Assembly: GCA_019421865.1 (NCBI GenBank)
Contig: JAHZEL010000023.1
Location: 58,256-122,255, forward strand
DNA length: 64,000 nucleotides
Direction: 5' to 3'
DNA from: Desulfovibrionaceae bacterium
Lineage (GTDB): Bacteria > Desulfobacterota > Desulfovibrionia > Desulfovibrionales > Desulfovibrionaceae
A model generated the notes under the pieces. The model worked only from the letters and a program-made list of their open reading frames with translations, made no database searches and was not told where the DNA came from. The position numbers were made by a program, and so were the translations under genes. Each line of letters opens with the position of its first letter. Position 1 is the first letter of the stretch. Below, piece by piece: positions 26,791 through 34,885 of this stretch.

Positions 26791-26856
26791 CTCTGACTTT
26801 TTCTGTGGTCGGAGGAGTCAGAAACGACCGCAGGAAAAAGTCGGAGGGGTTCCCGC

Positions 26857-27699
26857 TCAGGCGGGCACGGAGTCAAGATCGATGTTGAAGAGCCTTGCGG
26901 CGTTCTTGTAGAGCAGCTTGTCGAGCACTTCGGAGTCGCCGAAAAGTTCCATGAACTTGTCCACGCAGGGCTTGAAGGGCATGAGCGGATAGGCGGAGCC
27001 GAAGAGGAAGCGGTCCTGCATGAATCCCTTGGCCGCGGCCACGTAGTCGGCGGTGCCCACACCCGTGAGCAGATACATGTCGGGACCGAGGAAGATGTTG
27101 GTCTGCCAGAAGCAGGCGCCGAGCAGCACCTGAGCCCACGGCCAGCCGCCGTGCGAAACGTAGAAGTTCACGTTGGGGAAGTCGCGGGCGATGTTGGTGA
27201 TGATTTTCGGATCGCTGTAGGAGGTGTCGGGGCCGGCGCGGCCGCCGATCATCAGCATGACGGGAATCTTGTGTTCCGAGCACTTCTCGTAGATGGGGTA
27301 GATGCGGCGGTCGTTGGCATACCACGGGGTGCTCATGGAACCGGGTTCGATGTTCACGCCCTTGAGAGGACCGTTGACCACATAGGTGTCGATGTCCTTT
27401 ATGGCCTGTTCGCGGTCGGAGGGGTTGATGCCGGCAATGCCGATGAACTTTCCCTTGAAGTGCTTCACCATGTCCACCACGCAGTCGTTGCTGACGTTGT
27501 AGCGGAAGTGACCGTTGCGTCCGGGCGCGATGCCCATGCTGATGCCGGAATCTTCCATTTCCTTCAGCATGAGGCTTTCGGACTTTTCCACAACGGAGGG
27601 CGGCGGAGTCATGCCCATTCTTGCGGTAACGCCGGTGGGGTTCTGCACCTGCCTGAGAAATTCATCGTACATGGGCCTGCATCGGGCATCGATGATCAT
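26857..27699 (-). CDS. Amidohydrolase-fold protein (PF04909-like), third paralogue, metal ligands altered
   Basis: A 280-residue TIM-barrel protein of the amidohydrolase-2 family (ACMSD and hydroxybenzoate decarboxylase relatives). The usual N-terminal metal motif His-x-His is replaced: MIIDARCRPMYDEF has Arg-Cys-Arg. The central VSHGGWPWAQ keeps the family His. The C-terminal GSDxP motif is GSAYP, so the metal Asp is Ala. AAAGGAGA precedes ATG 27699. It is the last gene of the operon, 62 bases after its paralogue, and is the most divergent of the three. Substrate unknown; possible roles are metal-free lyase/hydrolase or a non-catalytic partner. Confidence 0.85.
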   Translation of the reverse strand: MIIDARCRPMYDEFLRQVQNPTGVTARMGMTPPPSVVEKSESLMLKEMEDSGISMGIAPGRNGHFRYNVSNDCVVDMVKHFKGKFIGIAGINPSDREQAIKDIDTYVVNGPLKGVNIEPGSMSTPWYANDRRIYPIYEKCSEHKIPVMLMIGGRAGPDTSYSDPKIITNIARDFPNVNFYVSHGGWPWAQVLLGACFWQTNIFLGPDMYLLTGVGTADYVAAAKGFMQDRFLFGSAYPLMPFKPCVDKFMELFGDSEVLDKLLYKNAARLFNIDLDSVPA

Positions 27700-27761
27700 G
27701 GCGTATTCTCCTTTTGAACGGCGCGTGCGCCGCTGCACGCGGCAGAGGCGCACGGGGAATA

Positions 27762-28625
27762 TCAGAGACCGAGCAGTTCGGCGGCGTTGTCGTAGAGCGA
27801 GCGCTGGAGGGCTTCGTATTCAAGGCCGCGTTCGTGCCAGTTTTCGATGCACTGGGCGAAGCCGCGGATGGGATAGCTCGAGGCGAACAGGAAGCGGTAC
27901 TTCAGGAAGGAGTTGGCCGCGTGGGTATAGGCTTCGAACATGGGCATGTGACGCACATAGAAGTAGGCGTCGGGGGAGAGATAGACGTTCTTGCACAGCA
28001 GGGCGACGCCTACGGCTTCCTGCACCTTGGGCCAGCAGCCGTGTGCGAACACGAAGTTCACCTTGTTGAACTTGCGGATGAGGGGCAGCATGGGAGTGGG
28101 ATCGGTGTAGGACAGATCGGGGCCGCCGTACACGCTCATGGTCACGCTGACGATGGCGCCGAGCTGCTGGCACAGATCGAGGATGGGTTCCATCTTGGGA
28201 TCGTTGCCGTAGATGGCGGGGGCGTTCCAGCCCGGATCGATGGCTATGCCCTTGAAGCCCCAGTCGCGCACGCACTTTTCGATTTCTTCAAGTGCAGTGG
28301 GGGAGTGGGGGGAGATGCCGGCAAAACCGGTGAAGCGGCCGGGATATTTCTGAACGAGTTCGTAGACGTGGGCGTTGTCGGTATCGCCGTAGACGGGGCT
28401 GCCGGTCTGACGGCCCATGAGCACGCCGTGAACGACACCGGCTTCTTCCATTTCCTTGACCATGAGATCCACATCGGCCAGATCGACGGAAGGCACGGGA
28501 CGACGTTCAAAACCGGTGGGACGGATGTCCTTGGGCGTCGCGGGAACGACGTTCTGCCAGTTCTTGACGATTTTCAGATCCATGAAGCTTTTGTAGGGGG
28601 GGCGGATGCGGAAGTCGATAACCAT
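27762..28625 (-). CDS. Amidohydrolase-fold protein (PF04909-like), second paralogue, metal ligands altered
   Basis: A 287-residue paralogue of the flanking amidohydrolase genes. The N-terminus is MVIDFRIRPPYKSF, again Arg-x-Arg-Pro in place of His-x-His. FAHGCWPKVQEA keeps the mid-barrel His, and ASSYPIRGF replaces the metal Asp with Ser. NAAELLGL is the usual end of the family. ATG 28625 follows AAAGGA; the open frame to 28700 runs through hairpins between genes and lacks a ribosome site. Sits directly after the TAXI binding-protein gene. Confidence 0.87.
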   Translation of the reverse strand: MVIDFRIRPPYKSFMDLKIVKNWQNVVPATPKDIRPTGFERRPVPSVDLADVDLMVKEMEEAGVVHGVLMGRQTGSPVYGDTDNAHVYELVQKYPGRFTGFAGISPHSPTALEEIEKCVRDWGFKGIAIDPGWNAPAIYGNDPKMEPILDLCQQLGAIVSVTMSVYGGPDLSYTDPTPMLPLIRKFNKVNFVFAHGCWPKVQEAVGVALLCKNVYLSPDAYFYVRHMPMFEAYTHAANSFLKYRFLFASSYPIRGFAQCIENWHERGLEYEALQRSLYDNAAELLGL

Positions 28626-28656
28626 GAGAACAATCCTTTGAAAAGAGAAAAGGCAT

Positions 28657-28711
28657 GATCCCTTTGGCGGGATCGGGAGAAAAACGAGGAGGGGCGGCAT
28701 CTGCCGCCCCT
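28657..28711. repeat. Two hairpins between TAXI gene and second amidohydrolase gene
   Basis: GATCCC/GGGATC at 28657-28674 and a 10-bp AGGGGCGGCA/TGCCGCCCCT stem at 28690-28711, just after the TAXI stop. On the minus strand TCCTCGTTTTTC follows the larger stem, so partial termination or 3'-end protection of the binding-protein mRNA is likely. Confidence 0.6.
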
Positions 28712-28718
28712 TTGAGAC

Positions 28719-29717
28719 TTACTTCAGCAGACCGGCTTCACGATAGTACTTTTCCGCGCCGGGATGCAGGGGGAGCACCATGTTGAGGGGCATCTTCTGA
28801 GGATCGAGGGTGTTCCAGGCAGGCTGGATGATGCCGAGTTCCTTGTAGCCTTCCACGAGGGACTTGGTGACCTTGTAGGCATCTTCTTCAGACACGCCCT
28901 TGCGCATGATGAAGATGGAGGTGTCGGTCAGGCAGGGGATGTCCTTGCCCACGGCGCCGCCGAAGTAGGTTCCGGGAATCACGCCGACGCCGAGGCCGGA
29001 CTTTTCGGCAACAGCCTTCAGAACCTTTTCGGAGATGGGCAGCCACTTGACGTCGGCATTGAGCACCATTTCCTGGAGCTGGCTCTGTTCGCCAGGGCCG
29101 ACCTTGAAGACGATATCGATGGTGCCGTCCTGCATGAGGCTGACGAGGTCGTTGTTGGACACGCCGGAAACATGACCGCCCCACTTTTCGATGTCGTCGT
29201 AGGTCAGGCCGTATTCGGCAAGAACGCGCTTGCCGATTTCATGCTGCATCTGACCGGGCTTGCCGCGGTCGAGCTTGACGGGGAGCTTCTTTTCCAGAAG
29301 TTCGTCGAGGGAGTTCACGGGCAGCTTCTTGGAGCAGATCACATGGAAGCGGCTGATGTCCTGAATGTTGGCGATGGAGGTGAGGTTTTCCATCTTTTTC
29401 TTGTAGGGGGCGGTGCCGGTCAGCGCGGAGTAGGTGTTCAGGCTCTGCGTGACGGTGATGTCGCCGGAGTTGGCTTCAAGACGCAGGGGATTGGAAGAGG
29501 AGGAACCCTGCAGAATATTGAAGGTGCTGCCGGGGTAGCGGTCGTTCACCAGCTTGCCGAGACCGGCAAGACCGACGTTCCAGGTGCCGCCCATGTTGGC
29601 GCCGCCCACGGCGCGCAGGTTGACGGGCGACTTGTCTTCAGCGTAGCCGGAGGTCACGCCTACGGTGAGGGCCAGAGCGAGAGCGGCGGCCGTGGAGAAG
29701 AGATGCTTGACGTTCAT
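28719..29717 (-). CDS. TAXI-family TRAP transporter solute-binding protein
   Basis: A 332-residue periplasmic receptor of a TRAP importer. The signal peptide is MNVKHLFSTAAALALALTVGVTSGYA; the mature part starts with NLRAVGGANMGGTWNVGLAGLGKLVND, the TAXI pattern, and continues with GSSSSNPLRLEANSGDITVTQS. CGGAG lies before ATG 29717. TAXI proteins bind small acids such as glutamate, 2-oxo acids or aromatic acids in the few known cases; nothing here fixes the ligand. It is 52 bases downstream of the matching fused permease. Confidence 0.93.
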   Translation of the reverse strand: MNVKHLFSTAAALALALTVGVTSGYAEDKSPVNLRAVGGANMGGTWNVGLAGLGKLVNDRYPGSTFNILQGSSSSNPLRLEANSGDITVTQSLNTYSALTGTAPYKKKMENLTSIANIQDISRFHVICSKKLPVNSLDELLEKKLPVKLDRGKPGQMQHEIGKRVLAEYGLTYDDIEKWGGHVSGVSNNDLVSLMQDGTIDIVFKVGPGEQSQLQEMVLNADVKWLPISEKVLKAVAEKSGLGVGVIPGTYFGGAVGKDIPCLTDTSIFIMRKGVSEEDAYKVTKSLVEGYKELGIIQPAWNTLDPQKMPLNMVLPLHPGAEKYYREAGLLK

Positions 29718-29769
29718 AGTGTACTCCGTGTTTGAAGGTGGCATGAACCTTTTTCTAGTCCTGCAGGTC

Positions 29770-31659
29770 TCAGCTTGCGGCGTTCTGCAGGCGCTTTTTG
29801 CGGAAGGTCTGGGAGAGAATGGCAACGAGCAGGGCCGACACGCCGATGGCATCGCTCATGGTACCGGGAATGAGCAGCGTGATGGCTGCGAGCATGAGGA
29901 TGGCGCGTTCAGGCCAGTTGGCTTCGATGATGAACCAGCCCTGCACGGCACCGGCGAGGCAGACTACGCCGACGAGCGCGGTGATGACGGCCATGATGAC
30001 GACGGGCCATTCACCCATGAGCAGCATGGCGGGGTTGAAGATGAACACGAACGGCACGATGTAGGCGGCAATGGCCAGATAGAAGGCCGTCCAGCCGGTC
30101 TTCATGGGCTGCGCGTCGGCGATGGAGGCGCCGGCGAAGGCCGTCTGACAGGTAGGAGGCGTGATGCCGGAAGTGATGGCGAAGTACATCACGAACAGGT
30201 GGGCCGCCAGCACGGGGATACCGGCCTGCACGAGCACGGGAGCGCCGAAGGTGGCCACGAGGATGTAGGCCGGAAGGCTGGGCAGACCGAGACCAAAGAG
30301 CAGGCAGGCGATCATGAGGATGAGCAGGAACAGCGTCATGTTGAGCTTGGCGAGCGTGGTCATGATGTTCACGAAGCCGAAGCCGAAGCCCGTCATGGTG
30401 ACGACGCCGATGATGATGCCCACGCAGGCGCAGCAGGCCGCGATCATGAGCATGTTGGCGGCGGTGCTTTCCAGAATTTCAAAGAACTTGCCGATGGTGA
30501 GGCGGGTATCCTTGCGGAGGAAGGAGAGCACGATGGCGCTGGCGGTACCGGAAATGGCGGAGAAGACCACGCTTCTGCCGGCCAGCATGGTGCAGATGAG
30601 GATGACGAGGGGAGCCAGGTAGTAGAGCTTCTTCAGGATTTCCTTCTTGGGAGGAATCATGTCGGCCGGAGTCGTGCCGAGGTTGTAGCGGCAGGCTTCG
30701 AAGTGAATCATCATGAAGAGGCTGGCGTAGTAGAGCACGGCGGGAAGAAGCGCGGCCTTACAGACTTCCAGATAGCTCACGTTGGTGTATTCGGCCATGA
30801 CGAAGGCGATGGAGCCCATGACCGGAGGCATGATGAGGCCGCCGGAGGATGCCACGGCTTCCACGGCGCCGGCGAAGTGAGGCCGGTAGCCGACTTTCTT
30901 CATGAGCGGAATGGTGAAGGTGCCGGTGGCGTAGACGTTGGCCGTGGCGGAGCCGGACACGGAACCGAACAGGGCGGAACCGAAGATGGCGGCCTTGGCC
31001 GGGCCGCCCTTGGCGCGCCGGGTGAGCAGGCACACGATGTCGATGAACACGGCGGAGAAGCCGGTCTTGTCCAGCGTGGCACCGAAGAGAATGAACAGGA
31101 AGATGACGCTGGCGGAAGCACCGATGGAGGAGCCCCAGATACCGTCGCTCAGCAGGTACAGCGATTCGATGATGCGGTCGGCTTCAAGGTACAGGTGACC
31201 GAGGTTGCCGGGAAGCAGGTGTCCCCAGAAGGCGTAGACGAGGGCCACGAGGGTGACGATGACGAGCGACCAGTCGGACACGCGGCGCACGGCTTCCATG
31301 ATGCAGAAGCACAGGCCTGCGCCCAGAATGACCTGATAGGTTTCGACTTCGTCGACCTGAGGCATGCGCTCGGACAGTTCAGGCTCATAGAGGGCGATGT
31401 AGCCGCAGGCAACCACGCTGAAGGTGAGAAGGAAAAGGTCCCAGGCCAGAACCCAGAGCGGTTCGGGGCGGGGGTGCTTCTTCCATTCATACACCGGCGG
31501 GCGCCAGAGGAAGATCAGCGCGAGAATGATGCCCACGTGAACGGAGCGGATGACCATGGGGTCGAGGATGACTATGCCCAGAGACGTGCTCAGCTGGAAA
31601 ATGCACAGCAGCGTCGCCAGTACGAGGATGATGGGGCGCAGTTTCTTACGTTCAAACAT
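29770..31659 (-). CDS. Fused TRAP transporter permease (4TM/12TM type)
   Basis: A 629-residue integral membrane protein in which the small and large TRAP subunits are joined. Characteristic blocks are SSIGASASVIFLFILFGATLDKTG, GSALFGSVSGSATANVYATGTFTIPLMKK and AVEAVASSGGLIMPPVMGSIAFVMAEY, then ITPPTCQTAFAGASIA. It imports the solute with Na+ or H+ together with the TAXI protein encoded next. It starts 40 bases after the oxidoreductase stop. Confidence 0.94.
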   Translation of the reverse strand: MFERKKLRPIILVLATLLCIFQLSTSLGIVILDPMVIRSVHVGIILALIFLWRPPVYEWKKHPRPEPLWVLAWDLFLLTFSVVACGYIALYEPELSERMPQVDEVETYQVILGAGLCFCIMEAVRRVSDWSLVIVTLVALVYAFWGHLLPGNLGHLYLEADRIIESLYLLSDGIWGSSIGASASVIFLFILFGATLDKTGFSAVFIDIVCLLTRRAKGGPAKAAIFGSALFGSVSGSATANVYATGTFTIPLMKKVGYRPHFAGAVEAVASSGGLIMPPVMGSIAFVMAEYTNVSYLEVCKAALLPAVLYYASLFMMIHFEACRYNLGTTPADMIPPKKEILKKLYYLAPLVILICTMLAGRSVVFSAISGTASAIVLSFLRKDTRLTIGKFFEILESTAANMLMIAACCACVGIIIGVVTMTGFGFGFVNIMTTLAKLNMTLFLLILMIACLLFGLGLPSLPAYILVATFGAPVLVQAGIPVLAAHLFVMYFAITSGITPPTCQTAFAGASIADAQPMKTGWTAFYLAIAAYIVPFVFIFNPAMLLMGEWPVVIMAVITALVGVVCLAGAVQGWFIIEANWPERAILMLAAITLLIPGTMSDAIGVSALLVAILSQTFRKKRLQNAAS

Positions 31660-31699
31660 GCTGGCTCCGGAAGGAAAGGCGTTTCGGTTGAAGGTTCAT

Positions 31700-33640
31700 T
31701 TACAGCGCGCATGCCGCCTGACGTGCGGCATGGATGGCATCCATGATTTTTCCGGGCTTCACGCAGTCGCCCAGCGGAATGAAGGGCAGATCGGCGGCGG
31801 CCAGTTCACGGCACAGCGTGTTGTCGGACTTGTAGCCGAGGGCAAGAATGATGCTGTCGTACGGGGGAAGCACACGTTCGTTGCCGTAGCTGTCGCGGAC
31901 GGAGACGATGCCGTTGCGCTCCATGGCAACAACCTGGGTGTTGAGCAGGAATCTGGCGCCGTGTTCACGCAGGCTCTTCAGCAGGAATTTGCGCGCACGC
32001 GGATGCATGTCGGGAGCCAGTTCGGCACGAAGTTCAAGAATGGTCACGCTCTTGCCCTGAAGGGCGAGCTTTTCGGCGGTTTCACAGCCCACGAGGCCGC
32101 CGCCGAGAATCAGAACATGATTGCCGGAGGGCGTATTGCGCAGGGCGTCTTCCGCCGTGACGGCCGCGCCTGAAGCGAGCGCTTCGGCGGTAAATCCGGG
32201 CCTGGCGGCACGGCTGCCCGTGGCCACGAGCACGGCGTCGGCGTGCAGGTCGATGAGTTCCTGCGTGGAAACGGCATGATCCGTCACCAGCGTGACTCCG
32301 GCCTTTTTCAGCTCATGGACATACCAGTTCTTCAGGCGGGTGAGCACTTCCTTGTGCGGAGGAAGGTCGGCCACGTTGAGCAGGCCTCCGGGTTCCTGTT
32401 CCTTTTCAAACAGGGTGACCTTGTGACCGCGCTTTGCGGCGGTAACGGCGGCTTCCATGCCGGCAGGGCCTGCGCCGACCACGATCACGTTCTTCGCGGT
32501 CCTGGCGGGTGTCATGAGCATGATGCCTTCGCGGCCCGTGCGGGGGTTCACGGCACATTCCACGGGCTTTCTCTGTCCGAGGCGGCCGTTGCAGCCTTCG
32601 TTGCAGCCCACGCAGGGAAGAATGTCTTCATCGCGGCCTTCCGCCAGCTTGACGGGCAGATCGGGATCGGCGATGAGCGCGCGGCCCATGGTGACCATGT
32701 CGGCCTGACCGGCGTTCAGAATACGGTCGGCCGTGGCGCGGGTAAGGATGCGGCCGGCTACCGAAACCAGAGCCCTGCCATCCAGCGCGGCACGGATGCG
32801 GCCGGCGCTTCCGGCGTTCCAGCCTTCCGGCAGGCAGGGGGGCGGGCCGGTAAATTCGTTGGTTTCCGCAAGACCCGCGCTCACGTGCACGAGGTCGATG
32901 CCGGCCTCGGCCACGTCGCAGGCGATGCGGCAGGAAAGATCCACGTCGATGCCGCCGGGCAGAAGTTCTTCGGAGCTCAGGCGGAAGAAGAGCACCATGT
33001 CGTCGCCCGCCGTTTCGCGGACGCGGCGGATGACTTCCAGCGGGAAGCGCATGCGTCCTTCGTAGGAGCCGCCGAATTCGTCGGTACGCTGATTGAACAG
33101 CGGCGACATGAACTGCGCGATGAGATAGCCGTGCGCACCGTGAATTTCTATCACGTCAAATCCGGCTTCCCTGGCACGTCTCGCGGCTTCGGCATAGGCG
33201 TCGATGAGCATGTAGATGTCTTCGGTGTCCAGCACTCGGGAATTATCGTACGCCGTGCGGCCTGGAACGAACGAAACCAGCGGAATGGCCTGCCCGGAGG
33301 CATCGGGACGGACGAGGCGTCCGGCATGGTGGAGCTGAACGCCGGCAAGACCTCCGGCCTTGTGTACGGCGTCCGTCAGATGGGACAGACCTCTGATGTA
33401 GTCGTCGGAAGCAATGCTGACGCCGGGGAAGTAGCTACGGCCCGAGTCATGGACGCTGGTCGCTTCCAGCATGTTCAGTCCTGCGCCGCCAAGGGCGCGG
33501 GCTTCATGGTAACGGATGAGCTTTTCGCTGACTTCACCGTTTCTTCCGGCATAGTTCGTTACCATCGACGGCATGATGATGCGGTTGCGGAACGTGGTGC
33601 GGCGGATGGTCAGCGGGGAAATGACGCTGATGGTAGGCAT
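31700..33640 (-). CDS. FMN/FAD/4Fe-4S oxidoreductase of the FadH / enoate-reductase class
   Basis: A 646-residue Old-Yellow-Enzyme-type C=C reductase. The N-terminal TIM barrel (1-340) has QLHHAGR and IEIHGAHGYLIAQFMSPLFNQRTDEFGGSYEGR. The iron-sulfur cysteines are in CVGCNEGC...ECAVNP. The C-terminal half has FAD and NAD(P)H folds: VIVVGAGPAGMEAA and HVLILGGGLVGCETAEKL. It is slightly shorter than 2,4-dienoyl-CoA reductase (about 670). Relatives reduce dienoyl-CoA, 2-enoates, bile-acid intermediates or trimethylamine. ATG 33640 follows CAGGAAAG. The context suggests reduction of an imported unsaturated acid. Confidence 0.9.
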   Translation of the reverse strand: MPTISVISPLTIRRTTFRNRIIMPSMVTNYAGRNGEVSEKLIRYHEARALGGAGLNMLEATSVHDSGRSYFPGVSIASDDYIRGLSHLTDAVHKAGGLAGVQLHHAGRLVRPDASGQAIPLVSFVPGRTAYDNSRVLDTEDIYMLIDAYAEAARRAREAGFDVIEIHGAHGYLIAQFMSPLFNQRTDEFGGSYEGRMRFPLEVIRRVRETAGDDMVLFFRLSSEELLPGGIDVDLSCRIACDVAEAGIDLVHVSAGLAETNEFTGPPPCLPEGWNAGSAGRIRAALDGRALVSVAGRILTRATADRILNAGQADMVTMGRALIADPDLPVKLAEGRDEDILPCVGCNEGCNGRLGQRKPVECAVNPRTGREGIMLMTPARTAKNVIVVGAGPAGMEAAVTAAKRGHKVTLFEKEQEPGGLLNVADLPPHKEVLTRLKNWYVHELKKAGVTLVTDHAVSTQELIDLHADAVLVATGSRAARPGFTAEALASGAAVTAEDALRNTPSGNHVLILGGGLVGCETAEKLALQGKSVTILELRAELAPDMHPRARKFLLKSLREHGARFLLNTQVVAMERNGIVSVRDSYGNERVLPPYDSIILALGYKSDNTLCRELAAADLPFIPLGDCVKPGKIMDAIHAARQAACAL

Positions 33641-33671
33641 GAACTTTCCTGTGTTTTGTAGGTGAATCCGC

Positions 33672-33720
33672 TCTGCGGGAGCGCCCTGCGCAGGGGAAGA
33701 GCTCGGGGCGCTCCCGCAGA
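33672..33720. repeat. 15-bp inverted repeat between amidohydrolase-1 and oxidoreductase genes
   Basis: TCTGCGGGAGCGCCC and GGGCGCTCCCGCAGA pair perfectly around 19 bases. No T-run on the minus strand, so it may be a processing or stabilising hairpin that uncouples the first gene from the rest of the operon. Confidence 0.75.
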
Positions 33721-33753
33721 AAGTGTGCCCGCATAAGCGCGGGGCAGAGGAGG

Positions 33754-34605
33754 CTACATTTCGCCGAGCAGGCGTGCGGCGTTGTCGTGCAGGGTGTTTT
33801 TGAGAGCTTCGTCGGTGAAGGCTCTGCCCTTCCAGCCTTCCAGAGCCTGTTCCAGACTGCGGACAGGATAGCTGGAGGCGTAGAGAATACGATATTTCAG
33901 ATAAGTATTGGCCGCAATGACGTATTCTTCGGAGAGCGGGAAGTTGTGGATGTACAGGTAGCAGTCGGGCATGAGGTACACGTTGGGGCAGCGGATGGCC
34001 AGAGCCAGAGCCTTGTGCACGTGCGGCCAGCAGCCGTGGGGAACGACGATTTTGAGCGAAGGATACTTCAGAGCGACGCGCTGGATGGGATCGGGATCGG
34101 AATAGGACAGGTCGGGGCCGAGCATGAAGCTGCTCGTAAGAGAGGCGATGAGGCCGAGTTCCTGACACTTGGCGTAGATGGGATCGAAAATGGGATCATC
34201 ATAAAGAAGGGGCTTGCGGAGCCAGCCGGCGTCGATGCCCACACCGCGGAAGCCAAGAGCCGCGCACTTTTCGATTTCCTCCACCATGCCGGGCAGGTTC
34301 GGGTTGACGCCCGCGAAGGGAATGAAGCGGCCCGGATACTTCTGGCTCAGTTCATGGATTTCGTCATTGTCCACCACGCCGAAGTTGTCGGCCTTTCTGC
34401 CCATGATGACGGCGCGTTCCGTGCCGGTCTCGTCCATTTCCTGAACGAACTTTTCGATGGACCCCTCAATGGCGGACACGTTGGGACGCTTGCCGATGGA
34501 GAAGATGTTTTCCTTCGTGGGATCGGTATTGGGAGCAGACTTGCGGAAGTTGAACGTGTTCAGGTAGCCCTTGTAGGGGGGACGGACGCGGAAGTCGATG
34601 ATCAT
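33754..34605 (-). CDS. Amidohydrolase-fold protein (PF04909-like), first gene of the sigma-54 operon, metal ligands altered
   Basis: A 283-residue amidohydrolase-2-type barrel. MIIDFRVRPPYKGY has Arg-Val-Arg where the family has His-x-His; VPHGCWPHVHKA keeps the central His; ASSYPVRSL has Ser where the metal Asp is expected. It aligns along its whole length with the gene at 27762 and less closely with that at 26857, so the operon carries a three-member paralogue set. AAAGGA lies 7 bases before ATG 34605; the longer open frame to 34797 runs past the sigma-54 promoter and cannot be translated from that transcript. No signal peptide. Confidence 0.87.
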   Translation of the reverse strand: MIIDFRVRPPYKGYLNTFNFRKSAPNTDPTKENIFSIGKRPNVSAIEGSIEKFVQEMDETGTERAVIMGRKADNFGVVDNDEIHELSQKYPGRFIPFAGVNPNLPGMVEEIEKCAALGFRGVGIDAGWLRKPLLYDDPIFDPIYAKCQELGLIASLTSSFMLGPDLSYSDPDPIQRVALKYPSLKIVVPHGCWPHVHKALALAIRCPNVYLMPDCYLYIHNFPLSEEYVIAANTYLKYRILYASSYPVRSLEQALEGWKGRAFTDEALKNTLHDNAARLLGEM

Positions 34606-34725
34606 GACAGTTCCTTTCAGAAACGCCTTGCGGCAAAAGAGTTGTGAAATATGTGACGGCATGTCGCGTCGGGCATGGGGCACTTGCATGAGCCAAAGGG
34701 GAAAAGGCCCCCATATTTCCTGATA

Positions 34726-34741
34726 AGCAAAAGTCATGCCA
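34726..34741 (-). promoter_or_regulatory. Sigma-54 (-24/-12) promoter of the TRAP/amidohydrolase operon
   Basis: On the minus strand TGGCATGACTTTTGCT, with GG-N10-GC spacing and a single difference from TGGCACG-N4-TTGCW. The predicted start lies near 34714, about 110 bases before the first ATG. The divergent neighbour encodes a sigma-54 activator. Confidence 0.85.
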
Positions 34742-34813
34742 AAATGTATTATTCTATAATAGACTGGTTTTACAAGAAAAATTTTTTCACTACGCACTTT
34801 GTTCCCATAATCT

Positions 34814-34866
34814 CATGTTCATGGAATTGACATGTCAAGTTACTGTATGTCATGTTTATGAACATG
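34814..34866. promoter_or_regulatory. Candidate upstream activator sites
   Basis: A 12-base perfect palindrome TTGACATGTCAA (34827-34838) is flanked by CATGTTCATG (34814-34823) and by CATGTT-TATG-AACATG (34851-34866). They lie about 75-125 bases upstream of the -24 element, the usual distance for enhancer sites, and directly before the activator gene, so they may also give autoregulation. Confidence 0.6.
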
Positions 34867-34885
34867 GAGGTCAACAGAAAACGTC

